From Avispirillum sp959601495 (GTDB taxonomy: Bacteria; Bacillota; Clostridia; Oscillospirales; CAG-272), in the NCBI GenBank assembly GCA_959601495.1, contig CAUGPT010000028.1, positions 1-24,269 on the forward strand: 24,269 bases of DNA, written 5' to 3'. Positions 13,776 through 21,234 of the stretch are shown one piece after another. Made by a program: the position numbers and the translations under genes. Below the pieces are notes generated by a model. The model had not been told where the DNA came from, did no database searches, and worked only from the letters and a program-made list of their open reading frames with translations. The number at the start of each line of letters is the position of its first letter. The first letter of the stretch is position 1.

Positions 13776-14726
13776 TTATCGCGAAAGCTTTTGTCTGCGG
13801 ACGTCAACGCCGGAAAACACAAGCGGCTTATATGATCCGAACAGGCGGCTCGTAATGCGGTCGGCATATTTGTCGCGCAGCTCCTTCTGCGAAAGATTGG
13901 TGCTGAAAACCGTAGAGCGGCGCGCGTTCATGCGGGTGTTTATTACATTATATATACACGATATATTGAACTGCGTGCTCATCTCAACGCCGAGATCGTC
14001 CACTATTAGCAAATCGCAGTCGTAATACTTTCTGATAACGTCGGGAGAGGCTCCGTGGAACTGCTCCGCCTCGAAATCGTCAAGCATGCTCTGCACGCTT
14101 TTGTATACAACGTCGTAGCCGCGGCGGATGACCTCAACGCCGAGCGCTGTGGACAGGTGTGTCTTGCCCAGTCCCGTTGCGCCGATGAGAAGCCACGATT
14201 CGCCGCTGTTTTTCGTAAAGCGCGCGGCGAAGCTTTCCAGTGCGTGCAGATTGTACTCCGCAGCCCTGCGGTTATCGCCGTTGTAGTAATCAAGAGAGAA
14301 ATTGTCAAAGCGCTGCACATCCGCAAGAGGACCCATGTCGGAATCGGCAAGTCTCGCTCTCGCGATATCGGCTTTGAGGCATGTGCACATATCAACGCCA
14401 ACAAAGCCGCTGTCATGACACTTTTCGCAGCGGTATTTCATATCGGTATAGTCGGCGGGAAATCCGGCGGCTTCAAGCTTTTCGCGGTAAAGGCGGCGCA
14501 GGCGGCGCGTTTCTTCCTTTATCCTCTCAATTTCCCCGTCTCCGCCCTGCCTCGCGGCAAAAAACAGCTTGGACGCCGTGCGCGAAAGCTCTATGTCCGC
14601 CTCCCGTGCCTCGGGAGAGGCGGCATATACCTCCTCGCGGCGCTTCTCGCACCTTTCCCGCTCTCTTTCGCGCCTGTTGTTCAGCGCTTCCAGTGCTTCC
14701 TTATAATAATTCTTCTCGCCTGCCAT
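13776..14726 (-). CDS. DnaC/DnaI-like helicase loader ATPase
   Basis: A 316-residue AAA+ protein. An N-terminal part rich in Arg/Glu (about 10-85, probable coiled coil) is followed by a Cys cluster C100-x2-C103...C114-x-C116 (CEKCHDSGFVGVDMCTC) that should bind zinc as in DnaI. The ATPase domain shows Walker A GATGLGKTH (182-190), Walker B LLIVDDLG (239-246), sensor-1 STN (275-277) and a C-terminal SRLFGS segment. Family members load the replicative helicase DnaB onto DNA, working with DnaD and DnaB-type proteins. The gene begins 20 bp after dnaD with GGAG 9 bp before the ATG, the usual dnaD-dnaC(dnaI) pairing of Firmicutes. Symbols vary (dnaC or dnaI). Confidence 0.93.
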   Translation of the reverse strand: MAGEKNYYKEALEALNNRRERERERCEKRREEVYAASPEAREADIELSRTASKLFFAARQGGDGEIERIKEETRRLRRLYREKLEAAGFPADYTDMKYRCEKCHDSGFVGVDMCTCLKADIARARLADSDMGPLADVQRFDNFSLDYYNGDNRRAAEYNLHALESFAARFTKNSGESWLLIGATGLGKTHLSTALGVEVIRRGYDVVYKSVQSMLDDFEAEQFHGASPDVIRKYYDCDLLIVDDLGVEMSTQFNISCIYNVINTRMNARRSTVFSTNLSQKELRDKYADRITSRLFGSYKPLVFSGVDVRRQKLSR

Positions 14727-14746
14727 AACTCATTTCTCCGTATGGT

Positions 14747-15754
14747 TTATTTCTCATCAGAGTAGGATCTGCGCAGGGCGGCTTCAAAGAAATCGTCCGT
14801 TTCAAAGCTGCCCTTTTTATCCTTTGCGTTTTCTTTATCGTGCTTGTAGCTTGCGATTGCGGCTTCTGCCTCGTCCGCGGTGCGTATGCCGCTTGTGTAC
14901 CAGTTGTCGAGCACCGCGCCGCAATACGGCATTGAAGCGCTGCCGGTGTTCTCCACCGTCACCTCATACGCGCGCTCAACAAGCTCGTAAGAAAGACCGC
15001 GCTTTGCCCATGTTTCAATTATATCTTTTTCTTTTTTCGTAAACGATCTGGCGCCCGTGCCGAAAAGCTTACGCAGCTTTCCCTCAAGCTTGTTTGCGTT
15101 TTCTCTCGCGAGAAGATACGAGTCAAGCTCCTTGTATTCGGTAATGCCGCGGTCAAAAAGCTCCACCGCCGTTTTTTCCACATATCTCAGCGACGTTTTG
15201 CCTATCTTTGCGCAATATGAGCACAGAAGAAATATGTAGTCCTCGCCGAGCTTGAGATAATCCATAAGTCCCACTATGGTTTCTATTTCAGTCCTGCTGC
15301 GGAACATTTTTCCCAGTATCTGCTGGCAGCCGTTGATTATCTGCTGGGCATCGCTGTTTTCCTCAAGAAACCGCGATATTTCTTCCGCCGTGTAATCGGG
15401 CAGAACGGACGCCCGCATTACGGCAGGCCTCTTTACCGTAACATTTTCCGCGACGACTGTCGTTTTCGGTGCCGATGTTGATTTTTCGGCAGGCTTTCGC
15501 GGCGCTTTCACATCGGAGGGGTCTGTCCCTTCCGTTTTCAGGACTCCGCACCCGACCCAGTAGTCGATGGCGGACATGAGCGTTTTTTTCGTTATATCAA
15601 GCTGATCGCACAAAGCGTCGGCATCAAACTCCGGCGAGGCGAGCACGCAAAGCAGCACCTTGAGCTTTGTTCCGTTTGCCTCCGGCAGGTTTTTCATAAC
15701 CGCTTCCGTAGGAACTATAATGCACTGACCGTTTATAATTGCACTTATTTTCAA
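14747..15754 (-). CDS. dnaD: DnaD-domain primosome protein, TTG start
   Basis: A 335-residue DnaD/DnaB-type protein. An N-terminal winged-helix region (about 5-75; TKLKVLLCVLASPEFDADALCDQLDITKKTLMSAI is its centre) is joined by a Lys/Pro/Ser/Thr linker (about 80-120) to a first helical domain (about 120-220; LGEDYIFLLCSYC) and a second with MPYCGAVLDNW, matching the YxxxILxxW signature of the DnaD C-terminal domain. These proteins bind DNA and help bring the helicase loader to origins and restart sites. The start is a TTG at 15754: AAGGGG lies 8 bp before it, whereas the in-frame ATG at 15799 sits within a hairpin and has no ribosome binding site. Downstream dnaC supports the call. Confidence 0.88.
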   Translation of the reverse strand: MKISAIINGQCIIVPTEAVMKNLPEANGTKLKVLLCVLASPEFDADALCDQLDITKKTLMSAIDYWVGCGVLKTEGTDPSDVKAPRKPAEKSTSAPKTTVVAENVTVKRPAVMRASVLPDYTAEEISRFLEENSDAQQIINGCQQILGKMFRSRTEIETIVGLMDYLKLGEDYIFLLCSYCAKIGKTSLRYVEKTAVELFDRGITEYKELDSYLLARENANKLEGKLRKLFGTGARSFTKKEKDIIETWAKRGLSYELVERAYEVTVENTGSASMPYCGAVLDNWYTSGIRTADEAEAAIASYKHDKENAKDKKGSFETDDFFEAALRRSYSDEK

Positions 15755-15784
15755 GAAAAGTTTCCCCTTTTCAGTTTCTGTATG

Positions 15785-15811
15785 GCAGCGCCGCGCCATC
15801 TGCGGCGCTGC
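15785..15811 (-). promoter_or_regulatory. Strong hairpin in the dnaD leader
   Basis: Perfect 10-bp stem GCAGCGCCGC (15785-15794) with GCGGCGCTGC (15802-15811), loop of 7. There is no T-run on either side, so it is not a standard terminator. It lies 30 bp before the dnaD TTG start; a second weak hairpin, GAAAAG-GGGAAA-CTTTTC, holds the ribosome binding site in its loop. Confidence 0.5.
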
Positions 15812-15907
15812 GTTTCAAATCGGCAGTTGCCGTTCATTATTTTGACACAAAATGGTTATATTCATATGCCTTTTTTGGCTTTTTCAATTGCATAAAACCG
15901 AAATACA

Positions 15908-15954
15908 TTGAAAACATTGGGTTTTCAACATGGTTTTGAAAACCCTGTTGAAAA
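15908..15954. promoter_or_regulatory. Cluster of inverted TTTTCAA/TTGAAAA repeats upstream of dnaD (DnaA-box-like)
   Basis: TTTTCAACA occurs on the plus strand (15922-15930) and, inverted, on the minus strand (15946-15954). GGGTTTTCAA (15919-15928) pairs with TTGAAAACCC (15936-15945), and another TTGAAAAC lies at 15908-15915. TTTTCAACA differs from the DnaA-box consensus TTWTNCACA at one position. The 285-base gap between tsaD and dnaD (15755-16039) otherwise holds no gene that I can see. The dnaD promoter was not identified with confidence. Confidence 0.45.
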
Positions 15955-16039
15955 CTTTTCGGCACTTGTTAAAAACAGGCTTTATTTCGTCAATCGCAGA
16001 TAACAGTTAGCCAATTGCAAAACCTTGCCGTTTTTCGCC

Positions 16040-17140
16040 TTATTTTGCCGCCGTGCACTCCATGAGAGCCCTTGCCGCGGCAGCTCCCTCGCCTGACGCG
16101 TATGCGTTCAGATCGCTGTGCGCCCGAACGCCCGCAAGATATTCAAAGTACGTCTGCGCACCAACCATTGCGCCGTTATCACCGCAAAGCGAAAGAGGGG
16201 GCATGAAAAGCTCTGCTCCGCACTGCGCGGCGACTTTTTCAACGCCTCGGCGCAAATGTGAATTTGCCGCGACACCGCCCGCGAGCACAAGCTTTTTTTC
16301 TCCCGTTTTTTCAAGAGCTGTCCTCAGCTTGCGGCAGATGCCGTCCACTACCGCGTCGGTAAACGCGGCAGCGATCTCCGCCATCTCGCCGTCCTCAAGC
16401 TTTGCGTCCTTATCAAGTCCGCGCTTCTGACGCAGGTTGTGGATATGGTTTACGCAGGCGGTCTTCAATCCGCTGAAGGAAAGATCAAAGCTTTCGTCCG
16501 CAATAGCCGGCGACGGAAAGTGAAGCCGCTCGGCGACTTTTCCTGCCGCTCTTGCCTCGTAGCCCTTCTTCGCAAGGGCGTCCATTGCGGCGCCGCCCGG
16601 ATATGTAAGCCCCATAACTCTGCCTACTTTGTCAAAAGCTTCTCCCGCCGCATCGTCTCTCGTGCCGCCGATCTCCTCAAAAATGTGAGGCTTGGGAACG
16701 TTATAAAACGATGTGTGCCCGCCGGAGACTACAAGCGACATAAACGGGGCGCTGAGCCTGTCGCTGACAAAATACGCCGCCGCCGTGTGCGATTTGATAT
16801 GATCTACCGGGACAAGCGGAACGCCGAGGGACATCGCAAGGCTTTTCGCGAAATTCACGCCCACGAGCAGGCAGCCTATTAGCCCCGGAGAATAAGTTAC
16901 GCCCACGGCGTCTATATCCGAAAGTTCAATGCCGGCGTCCGAGACCGCGCGGCGCACCACGGGAACTATCGCCTCAATATGCGCCCGGCTTGCTATTTCG
17001 GGCACCACACCGCCGTACAGCGCATGGGTCTCTATCTGCGTTGCCACGGCGTTTGACAGTATCTCACGTTCGTTTTCGCTCATGCGGACGACCGCGGCAG
17101 CGGTCTCGTCGCATGAAGATTCTATTGCAAGGATCAGCAT
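16040..17140 (-). CDS. tsaD: tRNA t6A synthesis threonylcarbamoyltransferase TsaD
   Basis: A 366-residue ASKHA-fold enzyme that transfers the threonylcarbamoyl group to A37 of ANN-decoding tRNAs, together with TsaB and TsaE. It begins with the family N-terminus MLILAIESSCDETAAAVV, has the metal motif HIKSH (114-118), SGGHTS (139-144), LSFSGLKTA and LVLAGGVAANSHLR. Length and motifs are normal, so it should be active. The ATG follows AAAGGCAG. It is the last gene of the operon headed by dCMP deaminase and lies next to rimI, a frequent pairing; tsaB and tsaE are not in the window. No good terminator was found behind it. Confidence 0.97.
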   Translation of the reverse strand: MLILAIESSCDETAAAVVRMSENEREILSNAVATQIETHALYGGVVPEIASRAHIEAIVPVVRRAVSDAGIELSDIDAVGVTYSPGLIGCLLVGVNFAKSLAMSLGVPLVPVDHIKSHTAAAYFVSDRLSAPFMSLVVSGGHTSFYNVPKPHIFEEIGGTRDDAAGEAFDKVGRVMGLTYPGGAAMDALAKKGYEARAAGKVAERLHFPSPAIADESFDLSFSGLKTACVNHIHNLRQKRGLDKDAKLEDGEMAEIAAAFTDAVVDGICRKLRTALEKTGEKKLVLAGGVAANSHLRRGVEKVAAQCGAELFMPPLSLCGDNGAMVGAQTYFEYLAGVRAHSDLNAYASGEGAAAARALMECTAAK

Positions 17141-17221
17141 TTTTCTGCCTTTCTCATTTTGTTCTGTCTTATGTTTTCGGGCAGCGCCCGCATTTTTCCC
17201 ACGCGTTAAACGGCGCGCCCT

Positions 17222-17707
17222 TCACAGCGTGCGCATCATGACTATTGCATCCTCGCGGGGAAAGCTGTAGTAATTTCGGCGTTTGCCTATTTCTTCGAAC
17301 TCTGAAGAATTATAAAGCGATCGTGCCGCTTCGTTTGACTGCCTCACCTCGAGAAAGCAGCGGCAAGCCCCGCCGCGCCTTGCAATTTCAAGCATTTCGC
17401 AAAGCAGCGCTTTGCCTATGCCCTCTTTGCGACACTGCGGCATGACTGCGATATTCGCGATCTCCGCTTCATCGGCAGCGGCGTACAGAACGCCGTAGGC
17501 GCATATTTTAGTCATTTGCCTGTTTTGGACCGCAAGCACCTTGCAGCCCGGATTTTCCAGTGACGATTCAAACATTTCGGGCGACCACGGGTCCTCGGGA
17601 AAGCACACGAGCTCAAGAGCCGAAAATGTGCCGCCGTCGCCTGCCTCACCCAGAAAAAGCACATACTCACCGCCGTACGCGGTGCAGAGATCGCCTATGC
17701 GCTTCAC
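17222..17707 (-). CDS. rimI: GNAT acetyltransferase, ribosomal-protein S18-type (RimI)
   Basis: A 161-residue GNAT-fold acetyltransferase. The acetyl-CoA binding motif is seen as VMPQCRKEGIGKALLCEML (Q/R-x-x-G-x-G/A pattern), followed by the RimI-like FLEVRQSNEAARSLYNSSEFEEIGKRRNYY. In bacteria RimI acetylates the N-terminal alanine of ribosomal protein S18 and can act on other N-termini. The start is GTG at 17707, overlapping the stop of the preceding phosphatase gene (GTGA), so the two are coupled. Position directly before tsaD supports the RimI assignment, since tsaB-rimI-tsaD clusters are common in Firmicutes; other N-acetyltransferases of this group cannot be excluded. Confidence 0.88.
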   Translation of the reverse strand: MKRIGDLCTAYGGEYVLFLGEAGDGGTFSALELVCFPEDPWSPEMFESSLENPGCKVLAVQNRQMTKICAYGVLYAAADEAEIANIAVMPQCRKEGIGKALLCEMLEIARRGGACRCFLEVRQSNEAARSLYNSSEFEEIGKRRNYYSFPREDAIVMMRTL

Positions 17708-18399
17708 TTTTCGCCACCGCCGTCGGAGCCGTTTGCGTCTGTGTCGTTTTTACCGCTTTCCGTTTCGCCGCAGCAGCCTTCGTCTGTGTTTTTATCATTT
17801 GCCGCGCCGCCCAAGTCTCCTTTTTTCGGCGCGAACGCCGCCGCAAGACCTTCGTCTATCTTCTCAAGACACCTCTTGTAGTCTTCAAGCGTGCCGCCGT
17901 ATGGGTCCGGAATGTCTTTCGGCATAGCGGCGATCTTCGAGGCGAACTGCGGATAGCTCATTATTAGCTGCGAAGCGTGCGAGCCCGTAATGCCCACGAT
18001 GAGATCGGCGCGCCGCATCAGCTCTGAATTTACGTTTTGCGGCATATGGGAAAAGCCGTGTACGCCCGCATCCTCCAACGCTTTTTCGGCATTTGCGGAA
18101 ATCGTCCTTCCCGTAACGAACAGTCCGCACGAAGCGGCACTCTTGTCTTCCCCGGCATATTTTGCATTGAAAAGTGCCTCAGCCATGGGGCTGCGGCAGG
18201 TGTTGCCCGTGCAGACAAACAAAACAAGCCGGCGCTCCCTCTCGGGCGCGCTCTTCTGCGCGCGCGGCTCTGCCTCGGCGCAAAGCTTTTCCGCCGTTTT
18301 TTCAATCTCCGTCTCTTCCGCGCAGACCGCGCCGCAGCATTTATTTGTTCTGTCATCCGACATTGTCGGAAGTGTTTGTGCTTTCATAGTATTTTTCAA
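17704..18399 (-). CDS. Low-molecular-weight phosphatase, protein-arginine-phosphatase-like, with extra tails
   Basis: The core (about residues 57-190) is a low-molecular-weight phosphatase with active-site loop CTGNTCRSP (catalytic Cys63, Arg69) and acid Asp165 in DPYGG. The Thr four residues after the catalytic Cys is the feature that makes YwlE prefer phosphoarginine, so a protein-arginine phosphatase is the best guess. Unusual are an N-terminal extension of about 55 residues containing Cys-Cys (NKCCGAVC) and a C-terminal Gly/Asp/Asn-rich tail with another Cys-Cys (EGCCGE). The start is uncertain: TTG at 18399 has GGAG 6 bp upstream; ATGs at 18387 and 18363 are alternatives. It overlaps the lipoprotein end and the rimI start. 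Confidence 0.82.
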   Translation of the reverse strand: MKNTMKAQTLPTMSDDRTNKCCGAVCAEETEIEKTAEKLCAEAEPRAQKSAPERERRLVLFVCTGNTCRSPMAEALFNAKYAGEDKSAASCGLFVTGRTISANAEKALEDAGVHGFSHMPQNVNSELMRRADLIVGITGSHASQLIMSYPQFASKIAAMPKDIPDPYGGTLEDYKRCLEKIDEGLAAAFAPKKGDLGGAANDKNTDEGCCGETESGKNDTDANGSDGGGEK

Positions 18400-19024
18400 G
18401 TTCATCTCCGATTTTAACGCATTTCCCGCCGATCTTGTCATAGATGTAATTTCCCGATGCGCAGTCGGCGTACGTTACGCTGTAGTATATCGCGGGCCAG
18501 TCCGACGAATAAAACCTCAAAAGATAGCTTTCGTTTATGTCTGTGCGCGGCCACATCTCGTCCTCGGTGTCGGGGTCGCAGAGCATGCCGCAAAGCTTTT
18601 CTATAAGCTCGCCCTCTCCGTCCCCCTTGCCGATCTCGGCGAGAAGATCCGGTGTGTCGCCCTTTATGCAGAAATAGGCGGTTTCGGGCTTCAGCTCCTC
18701 AAGGTCGGGGAGCTCTGTATCGGCGCTGCAGTATACCATGGTCGCACCGCCGGCATATTCCGTGGTCAGCCATTCCGCAGGGTCAAGATCGCCTATACGG
18801 TAAAGTATCTCCTGCATTTCGTTGTCTATCAGTGCGTATTCATCTCCGACAGATGTGGGCTCGTACCCCAGCGGAGCGTATTTATAGCCCGTGCCGACGC
18901 CGCTGCCTGTAAGTATGCCGGACGAGTCGTAGGTAAGTTTTTTCAGGTGCGAGCATGACGCAAGAGACGCGCAAAGGCACGCCGCGCAGACAATCACACC
19001 GACAAAACGTATAAATTTCTTCAT
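18353..19024 (-). CDS. Lipoprotein of unknown function
   Basis: A protein of about 223 residues with a lipoprotein signal (MKKFIRFVGVIVC... LCASLASC; lipobox LASC). The mature part is acidic and contains KYAPLGYEPTSVGDEYALIDN, YRIGDLDPAEWLTTEYAGGATMVYCSAD and SDWPAIYYSVTYADCASGNYIYDKI, suggesting a compact mixed alpha/beta domain with several Cys. No family is recognised. The ATG at 19024 lies 2 bp after the dCMP deaminase stop; a TTG at 19030 is possible. It is co-transcribed with dCMP deaminase, a phosphatase, rimI and tsaD, although those products are cytosolic. Confidence 0.85.
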   Translation of the reverse strand: MKKFIRFVGVIVCAACLCASLASCSHLKKLTYDSSGILTGSGVGTGYKYAPLGYEPTSVGDEYALIDNEMQEILYRIGDLDPAEWLTTEYAGGATMVYCSADTELPDLEELKPETAYFCIKGDTPDLLAEIGKGDGEGELIEKLCGMLCDPDTEDEMWPRTDINESYLLRFYSSDWPAIYYSVTYADCASGNYIYDKIGGKCVKIGDELEKYYESTNTSDNVG

Positions 19025-19026
19025 CT

Positions 19027-19515
19027 TCAATATCCGAACTTTCCCTCAAGGCTGTCGTCGTGCGTGACCCAATCCTCGGTGTTGAAGACTGTATAGTTTT
19101 CACTGTCCTCGCGGACGATAACGCGGGAGATGCCCGCGTTCAGCACCATGCGCTTGCACATCATGCAGCTGCATATGCCGCTGATTATCTCGCCGCTGCC
19201 CGGCTGGGTGCAGCACATATACAGCTCAGCGTCGAGCATCTGGTCTCTGGGCGCGGCGATTATGGCGTTTGCCTCCGCGTGCACGCTGCGGCACATCTCG
19301 TATCTTTCCCCGCGGGGGATGTTCAGCTCCTCGCGCGTGCATCTGCCTATGTCGCAGCAGTTTTTGCGTCCGCGCGGCGCTCCGTTATAGCCTGTTGAGA
19401 TGATCACGTCGTTTTTGACGATTATCGCTCCGTAACGCTTTCTGAGGCATGTTGAGCGCTCGGAAACCGTCTGAGCTATATCAAGATAATAATTGATCTT
19501 CGAAACACGAGCCAT
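19027..19515 (-). CDS. Deoxycytidylate (dCMP) deaminase
   Basis: A 162-residue zinc-dependent cytidine/deoxycytidylate deaminase. The zinc and proton-transfer motif is SVHAEANAI (His79, catalytic Glu81), and the second zinc motif is CSCMMC (Cys117, Cys120). The N-terminal part YNGAPRG and the CCDIGRCTREEL segment are typical of the ComEB/Dcd group, which converts dCMP to dUMP for dTMP synthesis. The ATG at 19515 was chosen because AAAGGA lies upstream and it gives the usual start; a GTG at 19554 would add 13 residues. It heads an operon with a good promoter about 100 bp upstream. Confidence 0.92.
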   Translation of the reverse strand: MARVSKINYYLDIAQTVSERSTCLRKRYGAIIVKNDVIISTGYNGAPRGRKNCCDIGRCTREELNIPRGERYEMCRSVHAEANAIIAAPRDQMLDAELYMCCTQPGSGEIISGICSCMMCKRMVLNAGISRVIVREDSENYTVFNTEDWVTHDDSLEGKFGY

Positions 19516-19618
19516 TTTTTCAATTATTCCTTTCACGTTTGTATTGCGAAGCACGCAGGCGCATCAGCGCTTCTTTTTCGCGCCACCGCGCGGCGGGCAA
19601 AAGATTTTCTATTATTTC

Positions 19619-19647
19619 AGTATACTATAATCTCCGCTTCAAATCAA
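19619..19647 (-). promoter_or_regulatory. Promoter of the dCMP deaminase-tsaD operon
   Basis: Minus-strand TTGATT (19642-19647) and TATACT (19619-19624), spacer 17 bp. It lies just after the glpK stop; since no clear terminator follows glpK, read-through from the hydrolase-glpK operon is also possible. Confidence 0.7.
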
Positions 19648-19671
19648 CAATTACTTACACATACCGAAAAA

Positions 19672-21177
19672 TTATTGCAAAACCGCCCTTGCGACCGCAT
19701 CGTGCCAGCCGCGGAGAAGCTCTTCTCTGCGCCCTTTGCTCATATTGCTTTCAAAAACGCTTGTACCGCCTGATGCGGCGATCTTCGAAAGTTCTTTTGT
19801 ATCGCTCCAGAAGCCCACGGCAAGTCCCGCGAGAAATGCGGCGCCGAGAGCCGTAGTTTCAACGGACGCGGGACGGATGACATCGATCCCCGCTATATCC
19901 GCCTGAAACTGCATGAGCAGATCGTTTGCGCACGCGCCGCCGTCGACCCGAAGAGCCGAAAGCGACAGCCCGCTGTCCTTTTCCATAGCGCAGAGAACAT
20001 CATATGACTGGTACGCCATAGACTCAAGCACCGCACGCACGATATGACTTCTGTTTGTGCCGCGGGTGATGCCGCAGAGAATGCCTCTTGCCTCCTGCGA
20101 CCAATACGGTGCACCGAGCCCCGTGAATGCGGGCACGAAATAACATCCGTCCGTATCGGTCACCTGCGCCGCAACGCTTTCGCTTTCCGCGGAGCTGCCG
20201 ATAAGTCCCGTTCCGTCGCGCAGCCACTGCACCGCCGCGCCTGCGGCAAAAACGCTGCCTTCAAGCGCGTATGTGACCTTTTCGTCTCCCAGCGACCATG
20301 CGACCGTTGTCACAAGTCCCGCCTCGGAATCAACAGGCTCGTCGCCCGTATTCATAAGCATAAAGCAGCCGGTACCGTATGTATTTTTAACGTCTCCCGC
20401 CTCAAAGCAGGTCTGCCCGAACAGTGCCGACTGCTGATCTCCCGCGGCTCCCGCCACGGGGATAGCTCCACCGAGCAGCGCCGGATCCGTCGTTCCGTAT
20501 ACGCACGATGACGGTTTTACTTCTGGCAGCATCGATTCAGGGATACCGAAAAGACTGCACAGCTCCCTGTCCCAACGCATTGTATGTATGTTAAAAAGCA
20601 TTGTCCGCGAGGCGTTTGAGGCGTCGGTCACATGAGTGCCGCCGCAAAGCTTCCAGATAAGCCACGAATCCACGGTTCCGAAGCACAGCTCTCCGCGCTC
20701 GGCGCGCTCGCGCGCACCCGGAACGTTTTCAAGGATCCACCGTATTTTCGGCGCCGAAAAATAAGCGTCCGGCAAAAGACCGGTCTTGCTTTTTATAAGC
20801 TCGGACATGCCGTCCTCTTTCAGAGAATTGCAGTACGGCGCGCATCTTCTGCACTGCCACACTATGGCGTTATAAACAGGCTTGCCCGTTTTTCTGTCCC
20901 AAACGACGGTTGTCTCGCGCTGATTTGTAATGCCTATCGCGGCGATCTCGGAAGCCGCGGCTCCGCAGTTTTCCATCGCCTCCCCCGCGCACAGAAGCTG
21001 CATGCGCCATATCTCCTCGGGGTCGTGCTCCACCCATCCGGCACGGGGAAAGATCTGAGTAAACTCGTGCTGAGCCATGGCGCGTACGGACCCCTGCCTG
21101 TCAAAAAGGATGCATCTGACGCTTGTCGTGCCGCTGTCAAAAGAAAGAATATATTTTTTGCCGCTTGTCGCTTTCAT
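19672..21177 (-). CDS. glpK: Glycerol kinase
   Basis: A 501-residue FGGY-family kinase, full length. It shows the nucleotide-binding start LSFDSGTTSVRCILFD (11-26), the GlpK signature ITNQRETTVVWDRKTGKP (83-100), catalytic Asp247 in GDQQSALFGQ (246-255) and the ATP-site YGTGCFMLMNTG. It makes sn-glycerol 3-phosphate from glycerol and ATP. At the place where many Firmicutes have the HPr-phosphorylated His (in a YHFYG segment) this protein has SSCVYG (223-228), so PTS phosphorylation at that site is not expected. The ATG at 21177 has AAGG upstream, 57 bp after an alpha/beta hydrolase gene. No glpF or glpD lies in the window. Xylulokinase was considered but the glycerol motifs fit better. Confidence 0.94.
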   Translation of the reverse strand: MKATSGKKYILSFDSGTTSVRCILFDRQGSVRAMAQHEFTQIFPRAGWVEHDPEEIWRMQLLCAGEAMENCGAAASEIAAIGITNQRETTVVWDRKTGKPVYNAIVWQCRRCAPYCNSLKEDGMSELIKSKTGLLPDAYFSAPKIRWILENVPGARERAERGELCFGTVDSWLIWKLCGGTHVTDASNASRTMLFNIHTMRWDRELCSLFGIPESMLPEVKPSSCVYGTTDPALLGGAIPVAGAAGDQQSALFGQTCFEAGDVKNTYGTGCFMLMNTGDEPVDSEAGLVTTVAWSLGDEKVTYALEGSVFAAGAAVQWLRDGTGLIGSSAESESVAAQVTDTDGCYFVPAFTGLGAPYWSQEARGILCGITRGTNRSHIVRAVLESMAYQSYDVLCAMEKDSGLSLSALRVDGGACANDLLMQFQADIAGIDVIRPASVETTALGAAFLAGLAVGFWSDTKELSKIAASGGTSVFESNMSKGRREELLRGWHDAVARAVLQ

Positions 21178-21234
21178 TTTCCGACCTTCCCGCCCGCCGC
21201 GCGGCAGGCAAAGTATTTCAAGCATATTACCGTC

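Noticed and set aside
15755..15799. ATG start for dnaD at 15799
   Set aside because: It lies in the loop of a strong hairpin without a ribosome binding site; the TTG at 15754 has AAGGGG at 8 bp.
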